A DNA stretch of 64,000 nt from UMGS1696 sp964621165. Its GTDB lineage: Bacteria; Bacillota; Clostridia; Oscillospirales; CAG-272. The notes below the pieces were generated by a model. It had not been told where the DNA came from. It did not search any database and saw nothing but the letters and a program-made list of their open reading frames with translations. The DNA lies in the NCBI GenBank assembly GCA_964621165.1, contig CAZULC010000005.1, forward strand, positions 1-64,000, written 5' to 3'. Both the position numbers and the translations under genes were made by a program. Shown here piece by piece: positions 53,671 to 61,778 of this stretch (within the stretch, counting starts at the first letter, position 1; the number at the start of each line of letters is the position of its first letter).

Positions 53671-54963
53671 TCAATCTTTCAAAAATTCCTCGTCGATTAC
53701 CCCTTCAATGAAGCCCCTCGCCTGCTCGACCGTCAGGGTGTAGCCCGATATTGCGACTCCATGGGACGCAGCTATGTCAGGGGTGTAGTCCTTCAGAAAG
53801 TACAGCTTGGTGTTGTACCAATCCATGCCGTAGTAGAATACCGTTGGGGTGAAGTACGGCTCCGCTATCTCAAGTCCGCCCTCTCCGTTGCCGCGGATTG
53901 TAAAGGAGAGAAAGCCGCCAACCTGATTCACGGGGAGCTCCATTCCTTCAACAAAATTTCCAAGAGAGTAGATGCAGAGTGTCCGCCCGCCGTCCTCACG
54001 CTCGATCCACTCGATTGGCTGAACCGTGTGTGAGTGGTGTCCGAGAATCACGTCGGCTCCGGCATTGGCTATCAGTCCAGCAAGGCGCTTCTGCTCAGCG
54101 GTGGGAGTCTGCGTGTTTTCCTCGCCCCAGTGCATGGAGACGATTAAAATATCGCCGATTTCCCGCGCTTTTTCCATGTCGGCAAGGATTGTCCCGTCGT
54201 CGATGTACGGGATTTCAACCTCGGAAGACGCGCTTTTTACGATTCCGTTGGTGGAAAGAGTGTAGGACAGAAACGCGATTATCACGCCATCCTTTTCAAG
54301 TGTTCTGACCGTGTGTGCGTCGTCATAGTTGAGGTATCCCCCAAGAAGGGTGACGGGCTGTTCTTTCCAGAATTCTATGGTGTCCTCAAGTCCTGCCGCG
54401 CCCATGTCGAGCATGTGATTGTTGGCAATATTTACCACGTCAAAGCCTATGTCAACCATGTCCAGTCCCAGCTGACGGGGTGCGTTGAAGCATGGGTAGC
54501 CCGAATAGCCGTATTCAGCCCCAGCCATGACCGTCTCCTGATTTATGAAGGCAATGTCAGCGGAGGAAATGAAGTCGGCCACGTTTTCGTACATTGGCAG
54601 AAAGTCGTACTCCTTCTCAGCCGTACCCCGGTATGACGCGTCGATATATATGTTCGGATGAATCAGGTTGTCCCCGCAGGCCGTGAAGGTGATGTTAACG
54701 TTCGCAAATGGGTCGTTCATTTCAGCCGTCTCAACGGGTTCGTCAGGCAGTTCCGGCTCAAGCGGGGGATTTGCAGGGATGTTATCGGTCTCAGGGGATG
54801 CCGCAGGTGCGGGTTTGTCAGACTCCGGCTCGGCTGTGCTTTGGTACGACGGGAGTCTTATGCCGTCAGCGTCCCGCAGTTCAATTCCAAGGCAGGACGT
54901 AAGGGACGCACACAAAGCCGCGGCTAAAAAGATGCTGATTTTGCTTCTGTTTGAGCGTTTCAC
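53671..54963 (-). CDS. CapA-family lipoprotein (poly-gamma-glutamate CapA-like metallophosphatase fold)
   Basis: About 430 residues from the GTG at 54963, which follows GGGGAGGCGGAGAC; a second GTG at 54987 is less likely. The lipoprotein signal is FLAAALCASLTSC, followed by a Pro/Glu-rich linker (about 30-75). The CapA domain shows TACGDNLIHPNIYIDA, INQETVMAGAEYG, VVNIANNHMLDMGAAG, VSMHWGEENTQTPTAEQKRL and DVILGHHSHTVQPIEW. CapA/PgsA proteins act in poly-gamma-glutamate synthesis, but no capB/capC genes are here, so the role is open. It precedes rbfA by 21 bp. Confidence 0.88.
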   Translation of the reverse strand: MKRSNRSKISIFLAAALCASLTSCLGIELRDADGIRLPSYQSTAEPESDKPAPAASPETDNIPANPPLEPELPDEPVETAEMNDPFANVNITFTACGDNLIHPNIYIDASYRGTAEKEYDFLPMYENVADFISSADIAFINQETVMAGAEYGYSGYPCFNAPRQLGLDMVDIGFDVVNIANNHMLDMGAAGLEDTIEFWKEQPVTLLGGYLNYDDAHTVRTLEKDGVIIAFLSYTLSTNGIVKSASSEVEIPYIDDGTILADMEKAREIGDILIVSMHWGEENTQTPTAEQKRLAGLIANAGADVILGHHSHTVQPIEWIEREDGGRTLCIYSLGNFVEGMELPVNQVGGFLSFTIRGNGEGGLEIAEPYFTPTVFYYGMDWYNTKLYFLKDYTPDIAASHGVAISGYTLTVEQARGFIEGVIDEEFLKD

Positions 54964-55007
54964 GTCTCCGCCTCCCCGGTTTTTCACATATATAATTATT
55001 CTATTGT

Positions 55008-55036
55008 ATTATACCATTTACCGCCATAAAATTCAA
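55008..55036 (-). promoter_or_regulatory. Promoter of the capA-rbfA-nrnA-truB run
   Basis: Minus strand TTGAAT (55036-55031), 17 bp, TATAAT (55013-55008). The leader is about 40 nt. Confidence 0.82.
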
Positions 55037-55077
55037 GAGAAAAAAACAAACTTCTCTTCGATTTAAATTAATATTCA

Positions 55078-55106
55078 TTGAATCAGGCTGAAAAGTATGC
55101 TATAAT
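55078..55106 (+). promoter_or_regulatory. Promoter of yhaO-yhaN
   Basis: TTGAAT (55078-55083), 17 bp, TATAAT (55101-55106). The ~105-nt leader has CGCGGG (55120-55125) complementary to CCCGCG (55185-55190), a long-range stem. Confidence 0.82.
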
Positions 55107-55221
55107 ATAGTGGGAGCTTCGCGGGCATATACGGCTTTTCTTCAGTCAAGGCTGGGGGGACAGCACACGATTTTTTCATGAGTTCCCGCGTAATAAACAG
55201 AATTATATATGGTACAAAATT

Positions 55222-56337
55222 ATGATTAAAATAATGCACACAGCGGATGTACATCTGGACAGTCCTTTTTCCTCATTGGGTTCGCGTCAGGCGGAAATCC
55301 GGCGGGCTGAGCTGAGGTCCGCTTTTACATCCATGATGACCTACGCGAAAATGAACAACACCGACATGCTTCTCATCTCCGGCGACCTCTTTGACGGGGA
55401 ATACGTGACCCGGGAGACAATTTCCCTGCTGTGCCGTGAGTTTGAAAACTACAAAAATCCCGTGTTCATCGCCGCCGGCAACCACGATCCGGCTGTCCCT
55501 AAAAGCGTATGGACCAAGGATATTTTCCCGGACAACGTGAGAATTTTCGCTTCCCCCGAGGTTGAGTCCTACGACATCGACGGGCTGGGGGTCACGGTTT
55601 ACGGCTACGGGTTCAATGAAAAAACCATGGAATCCTCCCCCATTGACGGGCTGTGCGTGGAAGATAAGTCCCGTGTGAACCTGCTTCTTGCACACTGCGA
55701 TATGGTTTCTTCCAAATTGAACATATGCCCCACCACACCTGATATGCTTGACTCATTCGGCGCGGATTATTCAGCTCTCGGGCACATCCACAACCCGCCG
55801 GAAACAGGACACGACGGCCGCTGGTGCTATCCGGGATGCCTCGAGGGGAGATCCTTTGACGAGTGCGGTCCCAAGGGCGCGTGCATTGTAGAGATAAACA
55901 AAAGGGGGACTGACTCGGACATCACCATAAAGCGGGTGCGGTTCTCGAAGCGGCGGTATGAGCGCGGCGTGGTGGACGTTACCGGATGCGAAAGTTCGGC
56001 TGACGTGAAGGAGAAAATCCGCTCTTTTGTGCAGAAGTCCCATCTCGGGGAAGACGCGCTGTTGTCGCTGAAGCTCAGGGGATTCCTGCCTGCGGAGCTT
56101 TTGCTTGACACGGAGGAGCTTTCGAGTGACCCCTGCGGGCTGTTTTTGCTGAAAATCGAGGACGGAACTAAGCCTGAGCTGAACACATCCCTTCTCGAGC
56201 ACGATTTATCACTGCGTGGTGAGGTTTACCGGACGCTTCTGCCCATGCTGAACTCCTCAGACGAGCGGGAGCGGGAGTTGGCAGAGAGAGCCTTGAGGTA
56301 CGCTTTTTCGGCTCTGTCGGGTGAAATCCCGCTGTGA
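55222..56337 (+). CDS. yhaO: Metallophosphoesterase, SbcD/YhaO-type nuclease subunit
   Basis: 371 residues. Calcineurin-like motifs are in order: MHTADVHLDSPFSSLGS (I), LLISGDLFDGEYVTRE (II), VFIAAGNHDPAV (III), LLAHCDMVSSKLN (IV) and YSALGHIHNPPETG (V). The C-terminal ~120 residues are the capping part. It resembles Mre11/SbcD and would cleave DNA ends together with the next gene. The RBS is weak. It starts ~105 nt after a good promoter. Confidence 0.9.
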   Translation: MIKIMHTADVHLDSPFSSLGSRQAEIRRAELRSAFTSMMTYAKMNNTDMLLISGDLFDGEYVTRETISLLCREFENYKNPVFIAAGNHDPAVPKSVWTKDIFPDNVRIFASPEVESYDIDGLGVTVYGYGFNEKTMESSPIDGLCVEDKSRVNLLLAHCDMVSSKLNICPTTPDMLDSFGADYSALGHIHNPPETGHDGRWCYPGCLEGRSFDECGPKGACIVEINKRGTDSDITIKRVRFSKRRYERGVVDVTGCESSADVKEKIRSFVQKSHLGEDALLSLKLRGFLPAELLLDTEELSSDPCGLFLLKIEDGTKPELNTSLLEHDLSLRGEVYRTLLPMLNSSDERERELAERALRYAFSALSGEIPL

Positions 56338-56385
56338 CGTCCGGTTTGTTTGATTGAACAGTATTAGCGAAAGTATGGTAGCATA

Positions 56386-58659
56386 ATGATTATTAATTCC
56401 TTACATATAGTATCCTTCGGGGGACTGAAAAACCGGGACATCGCGCTGAACTCCGGCGTGAACGTTATTTTCGGCTCCAACGAATCGGGCAAGACCTCGG
56501 CAGCCATGTTTATCAAGTTCATATTCTATGGGCTGTCCTCAAAGGCGACCAAAGCCGGTGACGGGGTCTCGGAGCGGCAGAAGTACGTGAATCGGGACAC
56601 CATGCAGGCCTCAGGGTTCATTATCGCGGAGACGTCGGGTGGTCAGGCGTACCGTCTTGAGCGGAACCTTGTGCTCTCGGACAACTCCCCTGCCCGGGAG
56701 AAAATCCGCATTGTGAATCAGGCTACAGGGGACGTGGTTTCCGGCCAGAATCCGGGGGAGTATTTCTTCGGCGTTCCCGAGGAGGCCTTTGTCAGCACAT
56801 GCTTCATAAGTCAGTCCGGCGTAATCAAGCCTGAGGTCAGCCGTCTCGATGGGGTCATCGGCAAGAACGCTTCCCAGACGGCGGCGGAGAACATTCTCGC
56901 AAGCGGGGACGAGGACATTGACGTGAAGCGGAGCCTGAAAAAGCTGGACTCCATGCGGCGGGAGCTGTGCCACAAAAACGGAAGCGGCGGCGAAATCGGC
57001 TCACTGCGGGAAAAACGCGCGTCCCTTGCGGCTGAGCTGTCCTCGTCAGAAGAAAAAGCGGCTGAGATTTTGTCCGTCGGCACTTCCCTTGACGATATAA
57101 AAAAGAGAATCGCGGCCCTCGAGGAAGCAGGAAGCCGGTACAACGAGATTTTCTCTTCCCTCGACAAAATTGTAGTGAAGCAGCGGATTGACGCCTTGAA
57201 TCAGGCTGAGGGCAAGCTTGACGCGGTGAAAAAGCAGATTGACAAAATTGACTCGTCCCCTCTCGGAAGTGCCGCATCCGAATCCCTTGACCGGTTTGAG
57301 CGCGACATACGGGAATACGACGAGCTGATTCTCTCATACGACGAGGAATACTCCGACTTTGAAGAATCGGACGGGAACGAAGACGGACTTCCCGGTGAAG
57401 CTGAGGATGACATTGCGGCCTGCGCTGAACTTGAAGCTGACGTGAAGTCGAAAAATGCAGTGGCGATTGCAATGTTCGGGGCTTCCGTTGTGGCTTTGGG
57501 CGCGTTTATTTTGCTCTACATTTTTAACACTGACGTATACACCATACCCCTGATTCTCACGGCGGCTCTCATGACGGTGGGCGTGATTTTCGTGGCGCGG
57601 AGCATCAAGTCAAAAGGACGGCTCAATGAGCTTCTTGACAAGTGGGACGCGGAATCAGCGGAAGAATTCGAGACTACGGTCCGTGACAGGGTCGCACAGG
57701 CGGACAGCACCGGTCGGGAAATCCGTACGCGTCAGAGTATGCTCGAGGCTATTGACGAAGCCAAAATCCGCTTTGACGCGGCTGAAAAATACGTCGTAGA
57801 GCTTGCGCAGTCAGCCGGACTTGAGCGGGAGGACAGCATTTACTCCACTATATCATCCCTGCGTGCCTTGATGGAAGGAGTGCGTGGCAAGAGAGGAGAG
57901 CTGATTACCTTGTCGGAGAAGCTGACGGGCCGACTTGAAGCTCTCGAGGATTTGACGGCGGGGGTGGACATTGACGCGGCTGTCGACGACGCTGTACGGG
58001 TCATGGGTACGGAAGAAGGAAAAATCGCCGCCGAGCTGACATCCGAGGACATCAAAAAGCTGACGAAGGAGCGGGAGTTCACGGGAAGCGCTTTGAAATC
58101 CGCCCTCAAAAGAAAAGCTGCCCTTGAAGAAAAGCTGCTGGAGCTTGGCCGGCTCAGTCACACGCCGGAGGAATACCGTTCCATGATAAACGCCATTGAC
58201 GAGAAAATCGAAGAGCTGACTCTACGGCACGACGCCTGCGAGCTTGCGGTGAAGGTCATCAAGGAAGCGGGCGAATCCCTGCGGTCGGGGGTGGTGCTTC
58301 GGCTGTCGGAAAGTGCGGCTCAGCTGGTGCGCAGCGTCATGGGAAAAAGCACGCTTTCTGTTGATTCCACTTTAAGTCCCACTCTGACCGAAGGAAACCG
58401 TGTTCTCACCTCGGACATTCTCTCCCGGGGAACGGCGGATTTGGTCTACATAAGTTTACGCATTGCGCTGTCCCGTGAGGTTTTCCCGTCGGAGTCGTCG
58501 CCGCTCATACTGGACGAAGCCTTCGCCCACATTGACGCGGAGAGAAGCTCAAGCTGCCTGAGGAGTCTATCTGACGGGCAGTACATTATTCTCACCTGCC
58601 GAGGGGACGAGCTTGAGGCGGCGGAAAAGTTCGGCATGAACACGGTGAAGATTGACTGA
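56386..58659 (+). CDS. yhaN: SMC-like ATPase, SbcC/YhaN type
   Basis: 757 residues. The N-terminal ATPase half has MIINSLHIVSFGGLKNRDI and Walker A FGSNESGKTSAAMF. Coiled coils run from about 200 to 640. They are interrupted near 350-405 by a hydrophobic hairpin (NAVAIAMFGASVVALGAFIL and PLILTAALMTVGVIFVA), a known feature of YhaN that places it at the membrane. The C-terminal half has signature-like ILSRGTADLVYISLRIALSR and Walker B SPLILDEAFAHID. Partner of the nuclease 48 bp upstream; together a Rad50/Mre11-like DNA-end complex. Confidence 0.9.
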   Translation: MIINSLHIVSFGGLKNRDIALNSGVNVIFGSNESGKTSAAMFIKFIFYGLSSKATKAGDGVSERQKYVNRDTMQASGFIIAETSGGQAYRLERNLVLSDNSPAREKIRIVNQATGDVVSGQNPGEYFFGVPEEAFVSTCFISQSGVIKPEVSRLDGVIGKNASQTAAENILASGDEDIDVKRSLKKLDSMRRELCHKNGSGGEIGSLREKRASLAAELSSSEEKAAEILSVGTSLDDIKKRIAALEEAGSRYNEIFSSLDKIVVKQRIDALNQAEGKLDAVKKQIDKIDSSPLGSAASESLDRFERDIREYDELILSYDEEYSDFEESDGNEDGLPGEAEDDIAACAELEADVKSKNAVAIAMFGASVVALGAFILLYIFNTDVYTIPLILTAALMTVGVIFVARSIKSKGRLNELLDKWDAESAEEFETTVRDRVAQADSTGREIRTRQSMLEAIDEAKIRFDAAEKYVVELAQSAGLEREDSIYSTISSLRALMEGVRGKRGELITLSEKLTGRLEALEDLTAGVDIDAAVDDAVRVMGTEEGKIAAELTSEDIKKLTKEREFTGSALKSALKRKAALEEKLLELGRLSHTPEEYRSMINAIDEKIEELTLRHDACELAVKVIKEAGESLRSGVVLRLSESAAQLVRSVMGKSTLSVDSTLSPTLTEGNRVLTSDILSRGTADLVYISLRIALSREVFPSESSPLILDEAFAHIDAERSSSCLRSLSDGQYIILTCRGDELEAAEKFGMNTVKID

Positions 58660-58689
58660 CATTAAATTTTATATTAAAGGATTTTTATT

Positions 58690-60159
58690 ATGATGAAATA
58701 TATTTTATCCCTCGACCAAGGTACTACCTCGAGCCGGGCGGTGCTGTTCGGGCATGACGGGAAGATTTGCTCCTCCGTGTCAAGGGAATTTCCGCAGATT
58801 TACCCACGGGAGGGCTGGGTCGAGCATAATCCCACGGACATCTGGTCGACGAACTACGGGTGCATGATGGAAGTTATTGCCAAATCCGGCATTTCTGCGG
58901 AAGAAATCGGGGCAATCGGCATCACGAACCAGCGGGAAACCACCATTGTCTGGAACAAAAGGACTGGGCAGCCGGTGTACAACGCCATTGTGTGGCAGTG
59001 CAGAAGAAGCGCGCCCCTGATTGACTCCCTGACGGTGGAGGAAAAGGCGTTCATCACGGACCGTACGGGGCTTGTGCCGGACGCTTATTTCTCGGCGGGC
59101 AAGATAAAGTGGATTCTTGACAACGTCGGCGGTGCGCGGGAGGCAGCGGAAAAAGGCGAGCTGGCGTTTGGGACGGTGGACTCGTGGCTGATTTACAAGC
59201 TGACGGGAAAGCATCTCACGGACAGGACCAACGCATCCCGCACCATGCTTTACAACATTAAAACCCTCGAGTGGGACAAGGGATTATGTTCCCTTTTCGG
59301 CGTGCCCATGTCCATGCTGCCGGAGGTGAAGCCATCATCGGATTTATTCGGGTATGCGGAGGTTAACGGGTGCAGGATTCCGATTTGCGGTGTGGCTGGG
59401 GATCAGCAGGCGTCGCTTTTCGGGCATTGCTGCTTTGGCGCGGGCGAGGCGAAGAACACCTACGGCACGGGATGTTTTCTCCTTATGAACACGGGTGAGA
59501 ATCTGATTCGCTCAAAAAGTGGGCTTATTACCACAATTGCAGCGGAATCTGCAGGGGAGCGGGTGAAGTATGCCCTGGAGGGAAGCGTGTTCTGCGGCGG
59601 GTCGGTGATACAGTGGCTACGGGACGAGATGCGCTTTTTCAGCGAGAGCCGTGACGCGGAGTATTATGCGGGCAAGGTAGCTGACTCCGGCGGGGTTTAT
59701 TTGGTTCCGGCGTTCTGCGGGCTTGGTGCGCCGTACTGGGACATGTATGCCCGCGGGGCGATTACGGGGATTACCCGGGGGACGAAGCGGGAGCACATCA
59801 TTCGTGCGGCTGAGGAGTCGATTGCGTACCAGTCGGCGGATTTGATTTCGGCTATGGAGTCGGATGTGGGCGGGGTTATTCCGATACTGAAGGCGGACGG
59901 CGGTGCGGTGCGGGACGATTTACTCATGCAGTTTCAGGCGGACGTATTAGGCAAGCGTGTGATTCGTCCGGTGGTACGGGAGACTACTGCCCTTGGTGCG
60001 GCTTATTTAGCGGGGCTTTACGCTGGATTTTGGGAATCAAAGGAAGAATTGCGGCGGTGCGCTGAGGTTGAGCGTGTGTTTGAGCCTGAAATTGGGGAGA
60101 AAAAACGCGCTTCCCTGATGGACGGCTGGCACAAGGCTGTTGAACGCACGTTGAGATGA
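58690..60159 (+). CDS. glpK: Glycerol kinase
   Basis: 489 residues, FGGY kinase fold. ILSLDQGTTSSRAVLFGHDG (N-terminal phosphate loop), GWVEHNPTDIW, TNQRETTIVWNKRTG and GVAGDQQASLFGHCCF are diagnostic of GlpK. It makes glycerol-3-phosphate from glycerol and ATP. No glpF or glpD is adjacent. It follows yhaN by 30 bp and may share its transcript. Confidence 0.96.
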   Translation: MMKYILSLDQGTTSSRAVLFGHDGKICSSVSREFPQIYPREGWVEHNPTDIWSTNYGCMMEVIAKSGISAEEIGAIGITNQRETTIVWNKRTGQPVYNAIVWQCRRSAPLIDSLTVEEKAFITDRTGLVPDAYFSAGKIKWILDNVGGAREAAEKGELAFGTVDSWLIYKLTGKHLTDRTNASRTMLYNIKTLEWDKGLCSLFGVPMSMLPEVKPSSDLFGYAEVNGCRIPICGVAGDQQASLFGHCCFGAGEAKNTYGTGCFLLMNTGENLIRSKSGLITTIAAESAGERVKYALEGSVFCGGSVIQWLRDEMRFFSESRDAEYYAGKVADSGGVYLVPAFCGLGAPYWDMYARGAITGITRGTKREHIIRAAEESIAYQSADLISAMESDVGGVIPILKADGGAVRDDLLMQFQADVLGKRVIRPVVRETTALGAAYLAGLYAGFWESKEELRRCAEVERVFEPEIGEKKRASLMDGWHKAVERTLR

Positions 60160-60220
60160 GTTGAACACCAATTTTTACTGTCGAGAAATATAGTTCTTCT
60201 TTTTCTCCTTTAGCGAGAAG

Positions 60221-60368
60221 CGAATTTCTGACGAAATTCGAAAGAAGCAAAAAGATGAACTTTTAGAAAGAGCTTGCTCTTTCAGAAGTCATTGGGAATT
60301 TCGACTTCTGCGGAAGTCGACAATGGGACTTTGTCCCCTTGATCTATACGAACTTTTGAAAAAGTTCG
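60221..60368 (+). repeat. Row of five perfect short hairpins after glpK
   Basis: Five hairpins occur in 148 bp. CGAATTTC-TGAC-GAAATTCG is at 60221-60240, GAAAGAGC-TT-GCTCTTTC at 60266-60283 and TCGACTTC-TGCG-GAAGTCGA at 60301-60320. GGGAC-TTT-GTCCC follows at 60325-60337 and CGAACTTT-TGAA-AAAGTTCG at 60349-60368. Three have 8-bp stems with 4-base loops. The direct repeat GAAGTC..TGGGA occurs around hairpin 3 (60286-60327). No U-tract follows any of them. This region accounts for most of the 330-bp glpK gap. Confidence 0.75.
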
Positions 60369-60414
60369 ATCAAAACTTTATTACAACAAAGTGAAGCTTA
60401 AATTTTTACATAAA

Positions 60415-60443
60415 GAAAAACCGAACGGGAATACCGTCCGGCT
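60415..60443 (-). terminator. Terminator of the PQTFD-protein gene
   Basis: On the minus strand GCCGGACGG pairs (one mismatch) with CCGTTCGG, followed by TTTTTC. Confidence 0.8.
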
Positions 60444-60489
60444 TCTTTTTAGTCGTTTGAAAAGGGTGAAGAATTATGTAAGCTTAAAC

Positions 60490-61311
60490 TTATCTATTCT
60501 TCTTGGAAACAGCGTAACCGATAGCGGAAACTGCTGCTGCTACTGCTGCGATGATACCAGCGTCGAAGGTCTGGGGAGCTTCAGCGGCGGGTGTTTCAAC
60601 AGTTTCAGCGGGAGCTTCGTCAACTACTTCGGCTTCTTCAACTTCGGGAGCTTCGTCAACTACTTCCTCTGTTGCTTCTGTTGTAGTCTCAGCTACCTCT
60701 TCCGTAGCCTCTGTAGCCTCTGTAGCCTCTGTAGCTTCTGTAGCCTCTCCGGGAACGTTAATGTTTGTGAGGTCGCCGTCTACAGGATAACCGTAAAGCT
60801 CAACTTCTGCAACGTCACCGTGGCTGATGATGTTGTAGTAACGGAAGTAACGGTAGCCTACGCCGCTCTCGTCAAAGTCAGACTGTTCGATCTCGTAGTA
60901 GGTGAATTCTGCTGCGTCTTCAACGCTCATCCAAATGTCTGTCCAGCTGTCTTCATCGTCAGGTGTGTTTGTACCCTGGATTGTAGCGCCGTTGAAACGA
61001 GCAAGCTGTCCGTCTCTGGGGCAGATAACAATCTTTGTGAGGATGAATTCCTTGCCTGCGTCTATACCGCAGTAGCCGTTGCCAATGTCCAGCGGGTCAA
61101 AGAATGTGCTTGTGTCGCCGTCAAATGCAGCGTCACGTCCTGCTGCTGCGTTTCCACCCCAGCCTTCTTCAAGACCAATGAGATCACCGTATACGAGAAC
61201 GGATCCTTCGGGAATTGATGTGCCGGAAGCCGGATAGCCTTCTGCAGAAACTGCAACTGCAGCTGTGCAGAGAAGAGCTGCTGAGAGAATAGCTGTGAGA
61301 ATCTTCTTCAT
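60490..61311 (-). CDS. Secreted discoidin-like protein with C-terminal PQTFD tail
   Basis: 273 residues. The signal peptide is ILTAILSAALLCTAAVAVSA. About residues 45-175 look like a discoidin/F5-8-type-C-like carbohydrate-binding fold (DAAFDGDTSTFFDPLDIGNG; DESGVGYRYFRYYNIISHG). A Thr/Glu/Ala repeat follows (EATEATEATEATEE), then a short Ala/Val/Pro-rich linker. The end is APQTFDAGIIAAVAAAVSAI plus a hydrophobic run and KKNR, i.e. motif, helix and positive tail as in sortase substrates, with PQTFD in place of LPxTG. AAGGAG precedes the ATG. Expression is likely strong: the promoter is near-consensus. Confidence 0.82.
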   Translation of the reverse strand: MKKILTAILSAALLCTAAVAVSAEGYPASGTSIPEGSVLVYGDLIGLEEGWGGNAAAGRDAAFDGDTSTFFDPLDIGNGYCGIDAGKEFILTKIVICPRDGQLARFNGATIQGTNTPDDEDSWTDIWMSVEDAAEFTYYEIEQSDFDESGVGYRYFRYYNIISHGDVAEVELYGYPVDGDLTNINVPGEATEATEATEATEATEEVAETTTEATEEVVDEAPEVEEAEVVDEAPAETVETPAAEAPQTFDAGIIAAVAAAVSAIGYAVSKKNR

Positions 61312-61333
61312 GTTTGAAAACTCCTTCTTGAAA

Positions 61334-61351
61334 CTTTAAAAATTTTTAAAG
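61334..61351. promoter_or_regulatory. 18-bp AT palindrome between promoter and start of the PQTFD gene
   Basis: CTTTAAAAATTTTTAAAG is an exact palindrome just upstream of the RBS of the minus-strand gene. It may be a hairpin or a binding site in the leader. Confidence 0.6.
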
Positions 61352-61399
61352 AGATATAGTTAAACCATACAGCAAACGACTCAACTATATGATGACTAT

Positions 61400-61428
61400 A
61401 TTCTATCACGATTAAGTTGAATTGTCAA
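61400..61428 (-). promoter_or_regulatory. Promoter of the PQTFD-protein gene
   Basis: Minus strand TTGACA (61428-61423), 17 bp, TAGAAT (61405-61400). Confidence 0.85.
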
Positions 61429-61622
61429 GCCTTTTGAAGCATAATTTTTTAACTTTTTTAAACGTTTTAATAATCACTGATTAAAGATTTTTCCAAAAAA
61501 CGTTTCATATGACAAATTAACGAAGCCGGATTAACTAAATTTTAGCCATTTTTATGAAAAAGCGGTCCCGCCGAAATTAAATCAGGCGATATTTATTTGC
61601 TTATTATGCTTGAGACAAATAT

Positions 61623-61650
61623 ATTCTATCATAAATTTACAAAAAGTCAA
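61623..61650 (-). promoter_or_regulatory. Second minus-strand promoter in the same gap
   Basis: TTGACT (61650-61645), 16 bp, TAGAAT (61628-61623). It shares the TGATAGAATATA string with the downstream promoter. The 467-bp gap (61312-61778) holds no convincing gene between the two, so this could be a tandem promoter or a small RNA start. Confidence 0.55.
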
Positions 61651-61733
61651 GCGATTTTTACAAAAAATATCAACTTAATCAGATTTAATCTTTTGCTATG
61701 GGATGAGAGTTTTCTTCCTGATTACTATAAAGG

Positions 61734-61757
61734 AAAAATCCCCGGGAGTCCGAGGGA
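61734..61757 (-). terminator. Terminator of the M16C peptidase gene
   Basis: On the minus strand TCCCTCGG and CCCGGGGA pair (one mismatch, 3-base loop), followed by TTTTT (61738-61734). Confidence 0.75.
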
Positions 61758-61778
61758 AAATTCCTGATTTATTCTACA

